Shown: positions 8,710-18,362 of the stretch, in pieces
Numbering within the stretch: the stretch's first letter is position 1
Layout: each line of letters starts with the position of its first letter
Origin: Cyclobacterium salsum
GTDB taxonomy: Bacteria > Bacteroidota > Bacteroidia > Cytophagales > Cyclobacteriaceae
Length of the DNA stretch: 64,000 nucleotides
Assembly (NCBI RefSeq): GCF_010119245.1
Contig: NZ_WNKG01000007.1
Coordinates: forward strand, 124,001 to 188,000
Direction of reading: 5' to 3'
The notes under the pieces: model-generated
What the model was told of the DNA's origin: nothing
Database searches by the model: none
The model's input: the letters and a program-made list of their open reading frames with translations, nothing else
Made by a program: the position numbers and the translations under genes

Positions 8710-10452
8710 TTAACCGATGTTTTTCTTCTTTAACTGGTCCACAATGTATTCGGAGGTTCTGATGGAAAGGGCCATAATGGTCCAGGTAGGGTTTTTGTCC
8801 GCCTGGGACACAAAAGAGCCGGCATCTACCACAAACAGGTTGTTGCATTCATGGGCCTGAGAATACTTATTCAAAACCGATGTTTTGGGATCATTTCCCA
8901 TACGTACCGTACCGACTTCGTGAATGATACGTCCGGGAGCAGCCAGGCCGTATTGGTTGTCCGCACCAGGTTTGTTGCCCATTACCTGAGCACCCATGGC
9001 ATCAAAGATTTCTTCGAAGGTCTCCTGCATGTGCCGGGCCTGCTTCACCTCATAGTCGGTCCAGTTGTAATGAAAGCGAAGTACCGGAATTCCAAATTTA
9101 TCTACCGTATGAGGGTCTATTTCACAATAGTTGTCGTATTGGGGCACGCTTTCTCCCCGGCCCGCAATACCTACCGTGGCACCATAGACACTGCGAATGT
9201 CCTCTTTCAATCCTTCACCATAGCCACCGTTTGGCCGGGGTTTTCCAAATTCATCCTTGAGGTAGTTTCTCATGGAGTCCATGCCAAAACCGAATCCATA
9301 GTTAGGCATTCGCATGCCTCCTCCAAATTCCAAATGATATCCTCTGGGAAAATCAAGCTTTTTATTATCCAACCACCAGGGAGTATAGACGTGCATGGAA
9401 CCTACCCCGTCTTCATTGTACTTATCTCTTCCCAAAAACGAAGGCATGAGTGCCGAGCGGCTGGCACCGGTAGAATCGTGCAGGTACCGACCCAGGGTAC
9501 CGCTGCTATTGGAAATTCCGTTGGGATGCTGTGGTGAACTGGAGTTCATCATGATCCGCGCGCTTTCACAGGCAGACGCTCCCAAAACCACTACCCGGGC
9601 CTTGAGCTTGTATTCCTGCATGTCCACCTTGCTCACATAGGAAATTCCAGTAGCCGCTCCTTTTTCGTCGGTGGTTACTTTGCGAACCATTGCATAGGTA
9701 TACAAGTCTACCTTGCCTTTCTTGATGGCCGGTTTTACCAAGACCGTTCCAGAAGAAAAATCCCCGTAAACCTGACAAGCCCGATTACATTGCGCACAGA
9801 AAAAACAAGCTCCGCGCTCGTTATTTACCGGTCGGGTCAAGACTGAAATCCGCGAGGGAATGACTGGCAGATTTATCTTCTTTCCTCCTTCCATAAACGC
9901 CAGCTCGTGCAGGCGTGGCTTAGGGGGAGGAAGGAAAAAACCGTCCGGTTCATTGCGAATTCCCTCTTTGGTACCAAAAACACCTACGATTTGGTCTACC
10001 CGGTCGTAATAGGGTTTTACATCCTCATATCCTATGGGCCAGTTATCTCCCAGCCCGTCAATATCTTTCCTTTTGAAATCATCCGGCCCGAATCGCAGAG
10101 AGATTCTACCCCAATGATTGGTTCTTCCGCCCACCATTCGGGAACGGAACCAATCGAATTGGGTACCGTCCTTTCGGGTGTAGGGCTCTCCCTCAATTTC
10201 CCATCCACCGTAGGCAGCATCAAAATCGCCAAAGGCTCTCACGGTGTTTGCGCCCCTTCTGGGGGATTCCCAGGGCCAGCGAAGTTGGGTGCGGTATTCC
10301 TCCAAAGCCGGGTCAAAGTCACTTCCTGCTTCTACCACCGCCACACTTAAACCGGACTCTGAAAGGATCTTACTGGCCATTCCGCCCCCGGCACCGGAGC
10401 CTACTATGATGACATCGTAGCTGTCCATGGATGATTGGATTTCAAAACTCAT
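8710..10452 (-). CDS. GMC family FAD oxidoreductase with CX2CX2CX3C motif
   Basis: The chosen ATG at 10452 gives 580 residues beginning MSFEIQSSMDSYDVIIVGSG, with the FAD-binding GSGAGGG next to the start. The frame is open upstream to 10554, but that extra 34-residue lead is not family-like. The protein resembles sugar or alcohol dehydrogenases of the GMC family, including MVGGRTNHWGR near residue 105 and the C-terminal DKNPTWTIMALSIRTSEYI. A cysteine cluster CFFCAQCNRAC (codons at 9775-9807) fits an Fe-S ligand pattern like that used for electron transfer in FAD-dependent glucose dehydrogenases. No signal peptide, small subunit or cytochrome gene is next to it. The substrate is unknown. It is divergent from the sugar-acid dehydratase gene across a 344-bp gap and followed by its own terminator. 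Confidence 0.85.
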   Translation of the reverse strand: MSFEIQSSMDSYDVIIVGSGAGGGMASKILSESGLSVAVVEAGSDFDPALEEYRTQLRWPWESPRRGANTVRAFGDFDAAYGGWEIEGEPYTRKDGTQFDWFRSRMVGGRTNHWGRISLRFGPDDFKRKDIDGLGDNWPIGYEDVKPYYDRVDQIVGVFGTKEGIRNEPDGFFLPPPKPRLHELAFMEGGKKINLPVIPSRISVLTRPVNNERGACFFCAQCNRACQVYGDFSSGTVLVKPAIKKGKVDLYTYAMVRKVTTDEKGAATGISYVSKVDMQEYKLKARVVVLGASACESARIMMNSSSPQHPNGISNSSGTLGRYLHDSTGASRSALMPSFLGRDKYNEDGVGSMHVYTPWWLDNKKLDFPRGYHLEFGGGMRMPNYGFGFGMDSMRNYLKDEFGKPRPNGGYGEGLKEDIRSVYGATVGIAGRGESVPQYDNYCEIDPHTVDKFGIPVLRFHYNWTDYEVKQARHMQETFEEIFDAMGAQVMGNKPGADNQYGLAAPGRIIHEVGTVRMGNDPKTSVLNKYSQAHECNNLFVVDAGSFVSQADKNPTWTIMALSIRTSEYIVDQLKKKNIG

Positions 10453-10796
10453 TGGTATTGATTTGATGTTTATTTTAATTGACGGCCTAAAATAGGGGAT
10501 TCTCCCTAAATTTTCATCATCTGCCCTCAGAATCCTATCCCAAAAACCTGGCAAACCAAAAAGGGTTGCTGAATCCTTGGAATAATACGTTGAAAATACC
10601 GGAATAAGGTTTCCGGGAAATTCTGAAAATGCTTAGGATCAGGTGTTGAATTGAAATCCCCTGTCCGGAAGACGATTTTTAAATTGTAAAATTTTATTTT
10701 GCCCAAACATTTACTAATCTTATACTTTCAATCGAACAAAAGGACTACCCTTCAAATGGAAGTCACTTTTCTATATTGACAATAGAATCCAAAAAG
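10453..10796. promoter_or_regulatory. Divergent control region between GMC oxidoreductase and dehydratase
   Basis: This 344-bp gap holds no gene. On the plus strand TTTG at 10698-10701, a 19-base spacer and TATACTTTC at 10721-10729 form a reasonable promoter for the dehydratase, about 70 bp before its ATG. An inverted repeat CCGGAA-N6-TTCCGG at 10599-10616 could be an operator acting on either gene. No clear minus-strand -7 element was found. Confidence 0.35.
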
Positions 10797-12512
10797 ATGA
10801 AGAAAAAGGAACGGAGAAGCCAGGGCTGGTTTGGTAAAACCGGCAAAGACGGCCTGATCTACAGGTCTTGGTTTAAAAAACAGGGAATACCCACCCACGA
10901 ACTGGGAGGAAAACCCATGATCGGTATCTGCAATACCTGGTCGGAACTTACCCCATGCAATTCCCATTTCCGGGAGCTTGCCGAATTTGTGAAGAAAGGA
11001 ATCCTGGAGGCAGGAGGATACCCGGTGGAATTTCCCGTCATGTCTCTGGGCGAAACGGTGATGAAACCCACCGCCATGCTCTATAGAAACCTTGCCAGCA
11101 TGGATACGGAAGAGTCCATTCGGGCCAATCCACTGGATGGCGTGGTACTATTGTGTGGTTGTGACAAAACTACTCCCTCCCTGGTGATGGGGGCTGCCAG
11201 TGTAAACCTCCCTACCATCGTGGTCTCCGGCGGACCCATGCTAACCGGAAGATACAGAGGCGCCGAAATTAGCACCTCTGATATCTGGCGCTTTAGTGAG
11301 GATTCGCGCTCAGGAAAAATGAGCCAGGAAGACCTATACGTGGCCGAATCCGGACTTTGCAGAAGCGATGGACACTGTGGCGTGATGGGCACTGCTTCCA
11401 CCATGGCTTGTATGGTAGAATCGCTGGGGCTTTCCCTTCCGGGAAATGCCGCCATTCCGGCACCCGACACGGGAAGAAAGGTAATGGCGCACCTTTCAGG
11501 TATGGAGATTGTAAAAATGGTGGAAAATGATCTGAAGCTTTCGGATATTCTGACAAGAAAAGCCTTCGAAAATGCTATTATGGTAAATGCAGCCATTGGC
11601 GGATCCACCAATTTTGTTATTCACTTGCTTGCCATTGCGGGTAGAATGGGGATTCCACTTACACTTGAGGATTTTGACAAATTTTCTTCCAAAATTCCCC
11701 TATTGGCCAATTTGCAGCCTTCGGGAACCTACTTCATGGAAGATTTCTATTATGCAGGTGGCCTACCACCCGTCATCCGACAATTAAAGGATCATTTGCA
11801 TAATGAGGCCATTACGGTAACCGGGCAGGCAATTGGTAAAATCAACGAACGTTTTGAAAATTACAATGAAAACGTAATTGCTACCATTGATAAGCCCTTT
11901 AATCCCCTGTCTGGAATCGTGGTGCTCAATGGCAATCTATGTGAAACAGGAGCCATCATCAAACCCTCTGCTGCCAGTCCCGAATTAATGAAGCATACGG
12001 GAAAAGCGGTGGTTTTCGAGGACATCGACGATTATAAAAACAAAATCGACGATCCGAATCTGGATATCGATGAAAATTCCATCATGGTATTGAAGAATGT
12101 AGGACCTAAGGGCTACCCTGGCATGCCGGAAGTGGGAAATATGGGACTCCCTCCCAAGGTTTTGGCCAAAGGAATCAAGGACATGATACGTATTTCTGAT
12201 GGGCGAATGAGCGGAACAGGTTTCGGAACCGTCGTTCTGCATGCCACACCAGAGGCAGCGGAGGGCGGAAACTTCGCCGTCGTTCAGAATGGAGACCAGA
12301 TTGAATTAGATGTGGAAAACCGAAAGCTAAATCTCCTGGTATCAGACGAAGAACTCCAGCAGCGAAAAGCCGCCTGGAAGAAACCTGCTCCAATGACTGA
12401 AAGAGGTTATGTAAGCTTATACGTCAAACATGTAGAGCAGGCTAACCTGGGAGCAGATCTGGATTTTCTGAAAGGAAATTCTGGCAGCGAGGTTACCAAA
12501 GATTCACACTAA
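10797..12512 (+). CDS. IlvD/Edd family sugar-acid dehydratase
   Basis: This 571-residue enzyme belongs to the dihydroxy-acid/sugar-acid dehydratase family. Three cysteines in conserved places, C54 in TPCNSH, the one in GCDKTTPS, and the one in GHCGVMGTASTM, match the [2Fe-2S] ligands of pentonate dehydratases. These enzymes remove water from aldonic acids (arabinonate, xylonate, fuconate-like) to give 2-keto-3-deoxy acids. The sequence GICNTWSELTPCN and the FGTVVLHATPEAAEGGNFAVV end are more like that branch than like valine-pathway IlvD, and no other branched-chain amino acid genes are near. I start at the ATG at 10797 because the TTG at 10776 only adds seven poorly conserved residues. A dehydrogenase gene follows 64 bp downstream. 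The exact sugar acid is unknown. Confidence 0.85.
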   Translation: MKKKERRSQGWFGKTGKDGLIYRSWFKKQGIPTHELGGKPMIGICNTWSELTPCNSHFRELAEFVKKGILEAGGYPVEFPVMSLGETVMKPTAMLYRNLASMDTEESIRANPLDGVVLLCGCDKTTPSLVMGAASVNLPTIVVSGGPMLTGRYRGAEISTSDIWRFSEDSRSGKMSQEDLYVAESGLCRSDGHCGVMGTASTMACMVESLGLSLPGNAAIPAPDTGRKVMAHLSGMEIVKMVENDLKLSDILTRKAFENAIMVNAAIGGSTNFVIHLLAIAGRMGIPLTLEDFDKFSSKIPLLANLQPSGTYFMEDFYYAGGLPPVIRQLKDHLHNEAITVTGQAIGKINERFENYNENVIATIDKPFNPLSGIVVLNGNLCETGAIIKPSAASPELMKHTGKAVVFEDIDDYKNKIDDPNLDIDENSIMVLKNVGPKGYPGMPEVGNMGLPPKVLAKGIKDMIRISDGRMSGTGFGTVVLHATPEAAEGGNFAVVQNGDQIELDVENRKLNLLVSDEELQQRKAAWKKPAPMTERGYVSLYVKHVEQANLGADLDFLKGNSGSEVTKDSH

Positions 12513-12530
12513 TGGTCCTCTATTTTGGAA

Positions 12531-12544
12531 GGGCATTTATGCCC
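12531..12544. other. 14-bp inverted repeat between dehydratase and dehydrogenase genes
   Basis: GGGCATTTATGCCC is self-complementary except for the central TT (arms GGGCAT/ATGCCC). As RNA it would form a 5-bp stem with a TTTA loop, without a following T run. It may be a protein-binding site or a weak stabilising hairpin in the dehydratase mRNA. Confidence 0.3.
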
Positions 12545-12576
12545 ATTCTAACAAACCTACAAATCCTATAAGCTAA

Positions 12577-13353
12577 ATGAATGCGCACGAAAAATCCTCC
12601 CAACCGGTGGCGCTGGTCACTGGAGCCGGAACAGGGATTGGCTATGAAATTTGTCGCCTGCTGGCCTCCAGAGGAATTTACGTAATGCTAAATGATCTCG
12701 ATCCGCCAATTACTGACAAAGCTGTAGCAAAAATCAATCGGGAATTTCCTGATTATTGCAAGGGCTTTGCCGGAGATGCGTCCGATACGGGTTTTATCAC
12801 CCGGCTGGTGAACGAGACCGTTTCCGAATTTGGTTCCCTGGACATAGCGATCGCCAATGCAGGCATTACCGTTTTCGGGGAGTTTTTGACTTACAGGGAG
12901 GCAGATTTTAATAAGGTACTGCAGCTCAATTTGGTGGGTGGTTTCTTTCTGGCTCAGGCAGCTTCGAAACAAATGATTGCTCAAAAGAGCGGCGGAAGTC
13001 TGCTGTTTATGTCGTCGGTAACCGGGCACCAGGCACACAAAAACCTGGCGGCTTACGGAATGAGTAAGGCTGCCTTGGAAATGCTGGCAAAAACGCTGGT
13101 ATTGGAACTTTCTCCACACCGGATAAACATAAATGCGATTGCCCCGGGAGCGACCATCACGGAGCGGACTGCTCAGGAAGAGGGGTACGAAGAAACCTGG
13201 TCTAGGATTACTCCCATGGGTAAACCCGCCCACCCGGTGGATATTGCCGAAGCCGTTGCCTTCTTGGTGTCGCCCCAGGCAAGACATATTACGGGACAAA
13301 GCCTGGTCATCGATGGGGGATGGACCGCTACCAGCCCCTCACCTTATGAATAA
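12577..13353 (+). CDS. Short-chain dehydrogenase/reductase, sugar-dehydrogenase type
   Basis: This 258-residue classical SDR has the NAD(P) motif VTGAGTGIG near residue 15, IANAG near residue 91, the catalytic Ser in SSVTG, Tyr-x3-Lys in YGMSKAALE, and the C-terminal GQSLVIDGGWTA. An aspartate after the second strand (NDLDPP) suggests NAD preference. Such proteins next to an IlvD-type dehydratase often oxidise an aldose at C1 or a keto-deoxy sugar acid. L-rhamnose, L-fucose or a pentose are possible here, given the rhamnose genes that follow. There is no evidence in the sequence that fixes the substrate. Confidence 0.85.
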   Translation: MNAHEKSSQPVALVTGAGTGIGYEICRLLASRGIYVMLNDLDPPITDKAVAKINREFPDYCKGFAGDASDTGFITRLVNETVSEFGSLDIAIANAGITVFGEFLTYREADFNKVLQLNLVGGFFLAQAASKQMIAQKSGGSLLFMSSVTGHQAHKNLAAYGMSKAALEMLAKTLVLELSPHRININAIAPGATITERTAQEEGYEETWSRITPMGKPAHPVDIAEAVAFLVSPQARHITGQSLVIDGGWTATSPSPYE

Positions 13354-13444
13354 GGGATCTATCGGATAGAAGGTAGTCAAAAACGGCTTTTTTATTAAAA
13401 TTTTACGGTATTCAGGTTATTTTAATGGAATTTGAATGGTTTTT

Positions 13445-13464
13445 GTGAACATTCACCTATAGGT
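13445..13464. promoter_or_regulatory. Paired palindromes upstream of the rhamnose genes
   Basis: Two adjacent palindromes, GTGAACATTCAC (13445-13456, arms GTGAA/TTCAC) and ACCTATAGGT (13455-13464), lie about 110 bp before the aldolase start, inside the 216-bp gap after the SDR gene. They could be an operator for a sugar regulator encoded elsewhere. No regulator gene is in this cluster. Confidence 0.3.
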
Positions 13465-13569
13465 AACAGGAATTTAACCAATCAGTCAGCATAGAACAGG
13501 ACAGTTAAGTATTAATAATAATTTAAATTCGCTTAATTTAACTTAAAATCAAATCTATTTTCTTAAAAT

Positions 13570-15678
13570 ATGGCAGTTACAAAAAACACTTTTAAACACG
13601 TAGATTACCTGTGGGACGATGCGAAAGCAAAAGCGTTGGGAGACGACCAAATCGCCCTTTTGCTCTACAGGTCCAATATTTTGGGTGCAGACCTGAGAAT
13701 CACCAACTATGGCGGTGGCAATACCAGTTGCAAAACCGTTGAAAAAGACCCCCTAACGAAGAAAGACACGGAAGTAATGTGGATCAAAGGATCCGGTGGT
13801 GATATTGGCACCCTGAAAAGAAGCGGTTTGGCCGGATTGTATATGGACAAACTGTTGGCCCTGAAAAATGTGTATCGGGGACTGGAATTCGAAGACGAAA
13901 TGGTGGCGTTATTTAACCATTGTATTTACGATCTTGACTCCAAAGCACCTTCCATTGACACTCCTTTGCATGCGGTATTACCGTTTAAGCACATCGATCA
14001 CTTGCATCCGGATGCCGCCATAGCCATAGCTGCTTCTAAAGAAGGTGAAAAGATTACGCAGGAATTATTTGAAGGCCAAATTGCCTGGGTGCCCTGGCAG
14101 CGACCGGGCTTTGATCTGGCGTTGAAACTGGATCAGGCGCTGAAAGAAAACCCTGGCATCCGGGGAATCATGCTCGGTGGACACGGGCTTTTTACCTGGG
14201 GCGAGACTTCCTATGACTGCTACATTAATAGCCTGGAAGTAATTGATAAAGCTTCTCAGTTCCTCGAAGAAAACTACGGAAAGAAACGTCCCGTATTCGG
14301 CGGACAAAAAGTGACCTCCCTTCCGGAAGCAGAAAGGAAATCCCAGGCATCAAAGATTGCACCTCATCTGAGGGGCCTTGCTTCCAGTTTTAACCGGATG
14401 GTAGGGCATTTTTCCGACGACGAGCGGGTGCTGGAATTTATCAACAGCAATGATCTCGAAAAGTTAGCCCCGTTGGGAACCAGCTGCCCCGACCATTTTT
14501 TACGGACAAAGATCAGACCGCTGGTATTAGATATTCCTGCCGACAAGGATCTGACAGACATGTCGGAGGTAAAAACCTATCTGGAAAAGGAATTTGAAGA
14601 ATACCGGCAATATTATACCAAGTATTACGAGGATCACAAGCGGCCCAACAGCCCTGCCATGAGAGATTCCAATCCGGTGGTCATCCTTTGGCCGGGAGTA
14701 GGGATGTTTTCCTATGCCAAAAATAAGCAGACCTCCCGGGTGGCAAGCGAGTTTTATACCAATGCTATTAACGTGATGAAGGGAGCCGAAGCCGTTTCAG
14801 AATACGTTTCCCTGCCCCTACAGGAAGCTTTTGATATAGAATACTGGCTATTGGAAGAGGCCAAGTTACAGCGCATGCCCAAAGAGCAGCCCATGTCCCG
14901 TAAAGTGGCCTTTGTCACTGGCGGAGCCGGGGGAATCGGAAAAGCCATTGCGGACAAACTAGCCAAAGAAGGCGCCTGTGTATTTATCACGGACATCAAT
15001 AAAGACAACCTGGATCAGGCACTGGATACCTACAACAAAGACACCGGATCAGGAGCCCTTATGGATGTTACCAAAATGGAGGACATCGAAGAAGCGCTTC
15101 GTGCAGCCTGCCTTACGTTTGGGGGTGTCGATATCATTGTAAACTGTGCCGGTTTGGCCATTTCTAAACCTATTGAACAGACCTCCGAAAAAGATTGGGA
15201 TATTCTTCAAAATGTGTTGGTTAAGGGCCAGTTTGCGGTATCAAAAGCAGGAGTAGAAATCTTACGCGCTCAGAATAAAGGAGGAGATATCATCAATATC
15301 GCCAGTAAAAATGCCTTGGTTTCCGGACCTAATAACGTCGGGTACGGAACAGCAAAAGCAGCACAGGTACATATGAGCCGACTATTGGCCGCTGAACTTG
15401 GCAAAGATAAGATCCGAGTCAACGTGGTTAACCCTGACGCGGTAATAGAAGGCAGCAAAATTTGGGAAGGCGAGTGGGCCAAAGGCCGTGCAAAAGCCTA
15501 TGGCATCACAGTGGAAGAGCTTCCAGCCTTTTATGCCAAGCGAACCATCATGAATGAAATTATCGGTGTAGAGGACATTGCCAATGGCGTTTTTGCTTTT
15601 GTAGGTGGCCATCTAAGTAAAAGCACCGGCAACATCCTGAATGTAGATGGAGGAGTTGCGGCCGCTTTCGTGAGATAA
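13570..15678 (+). CDS. Bifunctional rhamnulose-1-phosphate aldolase / L-lactaldehyde dehydrogenase-type SDR fusion
   Basis: At 702 residues this is a two-enzyme fusion. Residues about 20-400 are a class II aldolase domain, with GGGNTSCKT for phosphate/DHAP binding and metal-binding histidines in the DTPLHAVLPFKHIDHLHPD and GGHGLFTWG regions. Residues about 435-702 are a short-chain dehydrogenase with VAFVTGGAGGIGKA, the catalytic YGTAKAAQ and the C-terminal ILNVDGG. In characterised relatives the aldolase half splits L-rhamnulose-1-phosphate into dihydroxyacetone phosphate and L-lactaldehyde, and the dehydrogenase half oxidises the lactaldehyde to L-lactate. The isomerase gene follows 9 bp downstream and the kinase after that, completing the pathway. 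The AT-rich lead-in before the ATG is typical of Bacteroidota starts. Confidence 0.9.
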   Translation: MAVTKNTFKHVDYLWDDAKAKALGDDQIALLLYRSNILGADLRITNYGGGNTSCKTVEKDPLTKKDTEVMWIKGSGGDIGTLKRSGLAGLYMDKLLALKNVYRGLEFEDEMVALFNHCIYDLDSKAPSIDTPLHAVLPFKHIDHLHPDAAIAIAASKEGEKITQELFEGQIAWVPWQRPGFDLALKLDQALKENPGIRGIMLGGHGLFTWGETSYDCYINSLEVIDKASQFLEENYGKKRPVFGGQKVTSLPEAERKSQASKIAPHLRGLASSFNRMVGHFSDDERVLEFINSNDLEKLAPLGTSCPDHFLRTKIRPLVLDIPADKDLTDMSEVKTYLEKEFEEYRQYYTKYYEDHKRPNSPAMRDSNPVVILWPGVGMFSYAKNKQTSRVASEFYTNAINVMKGAEAVSEYVSLPLQEAFDIEYWLLEEAKLQRMPKEQPMSRKVAFVTGGAGGIGKAIADKLAKEGACVFITDINKDNLDQALDTYNKDTGSGALMDVTKMEDIEEALRAACLTFGGVDIIVNCAGLAISKPIEQTSEKDWDILQNVLVKGQFAVSKAGVEILRAQNKGGDIINIASKNALVSGPNNVGYGTAKAAQVHMSRLLAAELGKDKIRVNVVNPDAVIEGSKIWEGEWAKGRAKAYGITVEELPAFYAKRTIMNEIIGVEDIANGVFAFVGGHLSKSTGNILNVDGGVAAAFVR

Positions 15679-15687
15679 ATCTGTCGT

Positions 15688-16971
15688 ATGCAACTAGATA
15701 AAAATCAAATCCGATTACTCAATGATCAAGCTCTCCCGGAACACCGGGAGAGTTTTGAGTATCTAAGCCAACGGTTGAAAGCTCAAAACCTTGAGGCAGA
15801 TAAACTAATCCCTAAAATTCAGGAATTCCAGGTGGCAATTCCCAGTTGGGCACTAGGTACTGGTGGCACCCGATTCGGCAGATTTCCCGGTGGCGGTGAG
15901 CCCCGCTCGCTGGAAGAGAAAATAACCGATGTGGGAACGCTGCATGCTTTAAATGCAGGCTCCGGAGCCATCTCTTTACACATTCCCTGGGATATACCTG
16001 GAGATGTGGAAAAAATCAAAGCGCTGGCCGCCGCAAACGGGCTGCTCTTTGATGCGGTCAATTCCAATACCTTTCAGGATCAGCCGGAACAGGAACGATC
16101 CTATAAGTTTGGTTCGCTCTGTCATACTGATGCCCGAGTTCGGCGACAAGCCGTTGACCATAACCTGGAAGTCATTCGTTACGGGGAAATGCTCGGATCC
16201 AAGTCCTTGACCGTATGGCTGGCAGATGGTTCTTCTTTTCCCGGTCAAATGAATTTCCGAAAAGCCTTGCAGCGAACCTTGGAATCCCTGAAGGAAATAT
16301 ACGCTGGCATGCCAACGGACTGGAAGCTATTTGTCGAATACAAGCCTTTTGAACCCAACTTTTACCATACGGTTATTCAGGACTGGGGCACTTCCCATTT
16401 ACTTGCTTCTCAATTGGGTGATCGGGCATTTACCCTGGTAGACCTGGGTCACCACCTTCCCAATACCAATATAGAGCAAATTGTCGCCACACTGATGATG
16501 CAGGGAAAATTGGGCGGGTTTCATTTTAATGATTCCAAATTCGGGGACGATGACCTGACGGTCGGAGCCATGAAACCCTATCAGTTATTTTTGATCTTCA
16601 ATGAGCTGGTAGCGGGAATGGAGGACAATCAGTCTGCGAATCCTTCGCCTGCCTGGATGATTGATGCCAGCCATAACCTGAAAGATCCCATGGAAGACTT
16701 GCTACAATCAATAGAAGCCATTCAACTAGCTTACGCTCAGGCATTATTGGTAGATCGGGAAGCGCTGGAAAGTGCCAGGGAGGATAACGACCCGGTTTTA
16801 GCGCAGGAAATTCTTCAGGCCGCATTTCGAACAGATGCCAGACCTTTAATTGCCGAGGCTCGGCTTCGGGCAGGTGCTGCCCTACAACCCGTCGCGGCAT
16901 ATCGAAAACTGGACCTGCGGAAAAAGCTTGTGCTCGAACGCGGCAGCAAAAGCCAGGCCACCGGTCTCTAA
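15688..16971 (+). CDS. rhaI: L-rhamnose isomerase, Pseudomonas stutzeri type
   Basis: This 427-residue TIM-barrel sugar isomerase matches the broad-specificity L-rhamnose isomerase type (about 430 residues) rather than the E. coli RhaA type. Likely metal ligands are seen in VEYKPFEPN (Glu), LVDLGHH (Asp) and GGFHFNDSKFGDDDL (His and Asp). It interconverts L-rhamnose and L-rhamnulose, the first step of the pathway whose later steps are encoded by its neighbours. It lies 9 bp after the fused aldolase gene, so the two are very likely in one transcript. Confidence 0.9.
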   Translation: MQLDKNQIRLLNDQALPEHRESFEYLSQRLKAQNLEADKLIPKIQEFQVAIPSWALGTGGTRFGRFPGGGEPRSLEEKITDVGTLHALNAGSGAISLHIPWDIPGDVEKIKALAAANGLLFDAVNSNTFQDQPEQERSYKFGSLCHTDARVRRQAVDHNLEVIRYGEMLGSKSLTVWLADGSSFPGQMNFRKALQRTLESLKEIYAGMPTDWKLFVEYKPFEPNFYHTVIQDWGTSHLLASQLGDRAFTLVDLGHHLPNTNIEQIVATLMMQGKLGGFHFNDSKFGDDDLTVGAMKPYQLFLIFNELVAGMEDNQSANPSPAWMIDASHNLKDPMEDLLQSIEAIQLAYAQALLVDREALESAREDNDPVLAQEILQAAFRTDARPLIAEARLRAGAALQPVAAYRKLDLRKKLVLERGSKSQATGL

Positions 16972-17012
16972 ATGAAAGCCGCTCATTTCTTCCATTCTAA
17001 ATTGACTATACA

Positions 17013-18344
17013 ATGCCCCAACCGGTAATCGCTATTTTTGACATCGGAAAAACCAATAAAAAATTCTTTCTCTTTGATGAACAGCTCAACGAGATCAATG
17101 AAACCTATGTCAAATTTCCTACGATCAAAGATGAAGATGGAGAAGAATGCGATGATTTGGATAAAATCACCCAATGGGCAAAGGATACCGTAGAAGAGCT
17201 GTGCAGGAATCCGAAATACGATGTAAAAGCACTGAATTTTTCTACCTATGGGGCTTCTTTTGTTTCTATTGGTGAAGATGGAAAACCCGTGACACCGATT
17301 TACAATTACCTCAAGGATTTTCCGGAAGACCTGCACAACGAATTTTACGGGCGCTACCCGGAAGCCAGCATCAATCAAACTACCGCATCCCCGACCCTGG
17401 GGATGTTGAATTCGGGTTTGCAATTATATTGGTTGAAGAAGAAAAAGCCGGAAACCTACCGGAAGATAAAATACGCCCTTCATTTACCGCAGTACATTTC
17501 GTATTTATTTACCGGAGAGCCCGTTACCGAACCCACTTCCATTGGCTGCCATACCAAATTATGGGATTTTCCGAAAGGCGATTACCACGACTGGGTATAT
17601 GAGGAAGAAATTGATAAGATCCTACCCAGGCAGGTTCCTACTACGCAAAGCTTCGAAAAAGTAATTTGTGGTAAAAAAGTTCAGGTGGGCGTGGGAATTC
17701 ATGACAGCTCCTCCGCGTTGGCTTCCTACCTGATCAAAATCAAGGAGCCCTTTGTCCTGATTTCTACAGGGACCTGGAGCATCACACTCAACCCTTTTCC
17801 AAAGAGAGAGCTAACCACTGCGGAATTACAAAACGATTGTTTGAACTTCCTTTCCATCCACGGCAAAACGGTAAAGGCCAGCCGTTTTTTTCTGGGCTAC
17901 GAACTGGATAAGCAATTGGAAAAAATAAATGGCCATTTTCAAAAAGAAGCCAAATATTACAAAGATATTCTTCCAAATGAAGGCCTGGTGCGGTCCTTAC
18001 TAAGCGGTGAAACGGAGGGCACATTTTATCCGGAAACCATTGCAAGAACGCCTTTGGTGAAAGAAGTATTCCCCGAGAACCATTGGGAAATTGCAGGCTT
18101 TCCCGATTTTGAGACGGCGTATCACCACCTGGTATTTGGTTTAGCCCGAATGCAGGTAGCCTCGTTGATGATGGCCAAAGGTGCTTCGGATACAAAAAAA
18201 GTGTATATTGACGGAGGCTTTGTGCATAATAAGGTGTTCATCCGGTTTTTAAACGAACTGTTGGAAGACTATGAGTTGGTTTTTTCGGATTTTCCCCTGG
18301 GTTCTGCCTATGGAGCAGCCTTGATGCTAAAAGCGTTTTCCTAA
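17013..18344 (+). CDS. FGGY-family carbohydrate kinase, probable L-rhamnulokinase
   Basis: This 443-residue sugar kinase starts with the actin-like ATPase phosphate motif IAIFDIGKTNKK, and has GVGIHDSSSALASYL and VLISTGTWSITLNPF in the middle and VYIDGGFVHNKVFIRFL near the end (adenosine motif). The family transfers phosphate from ATP to ketoses. Position between rhamnose isomerase and the rest of the cluster, with the rhamnulose-1-phosphate aldolase upstream, points to L-rhamnulose as substrate. It is shorter than typical RhaB (about 480-490) and belongs to the Bacteroidota-type kinases, so L-fuculose remains possible. It starts 41 bp after the isomerase gene. Confidence 0.8.
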   Translation: MPQPVIAIFDIGKTNKKFFLFDEQLNEINETYVKFPTIKDEDGEECDDLDKITQWAKDTVEELCRNPKYDVKALNFSTYGASFVSIGEDGKPVTPIYNYLKDFPEDLHNEFYGRYPEASINQTTASPTLGMLNSGLQLYWLKKKKPETYRKIKYALHLPQYISYLFTGEPVTEPTSIGCHTKLWDFPKGDYHDWVYEEEIDKILPRQVPTTQSFEKVICGKKVQVGVGIHDSSSALASYLIKIKEPFVLISTGTWSITLNPFPKRELTTAELQNDCLNFLSIHGKTVKASRFFLGYELDKQLEKINGHFQKEAKYYKDILPNEGLVRSLLSGETEGTFYPETIARTPLVKEVFPENHWEIAGFPDFETAYHHLVFGLARMQVASLMMAKGASDTKKVYIDGGFVHNKVFIRFLNELLEDYELVFSDFPLGSAYGAALMLKAFS

Positions 18345-18362
18345 AACCCATTGCAAAGGACC

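Noticed and set aside
10453-10554. N-terminal extension of the GMC protein to an ATG at 10554
   Set aside because: The extra 34 residues are not family-like and lie in a divergent promoter gap; the ATG at 10452 puts the FAD motif at the normal distance.
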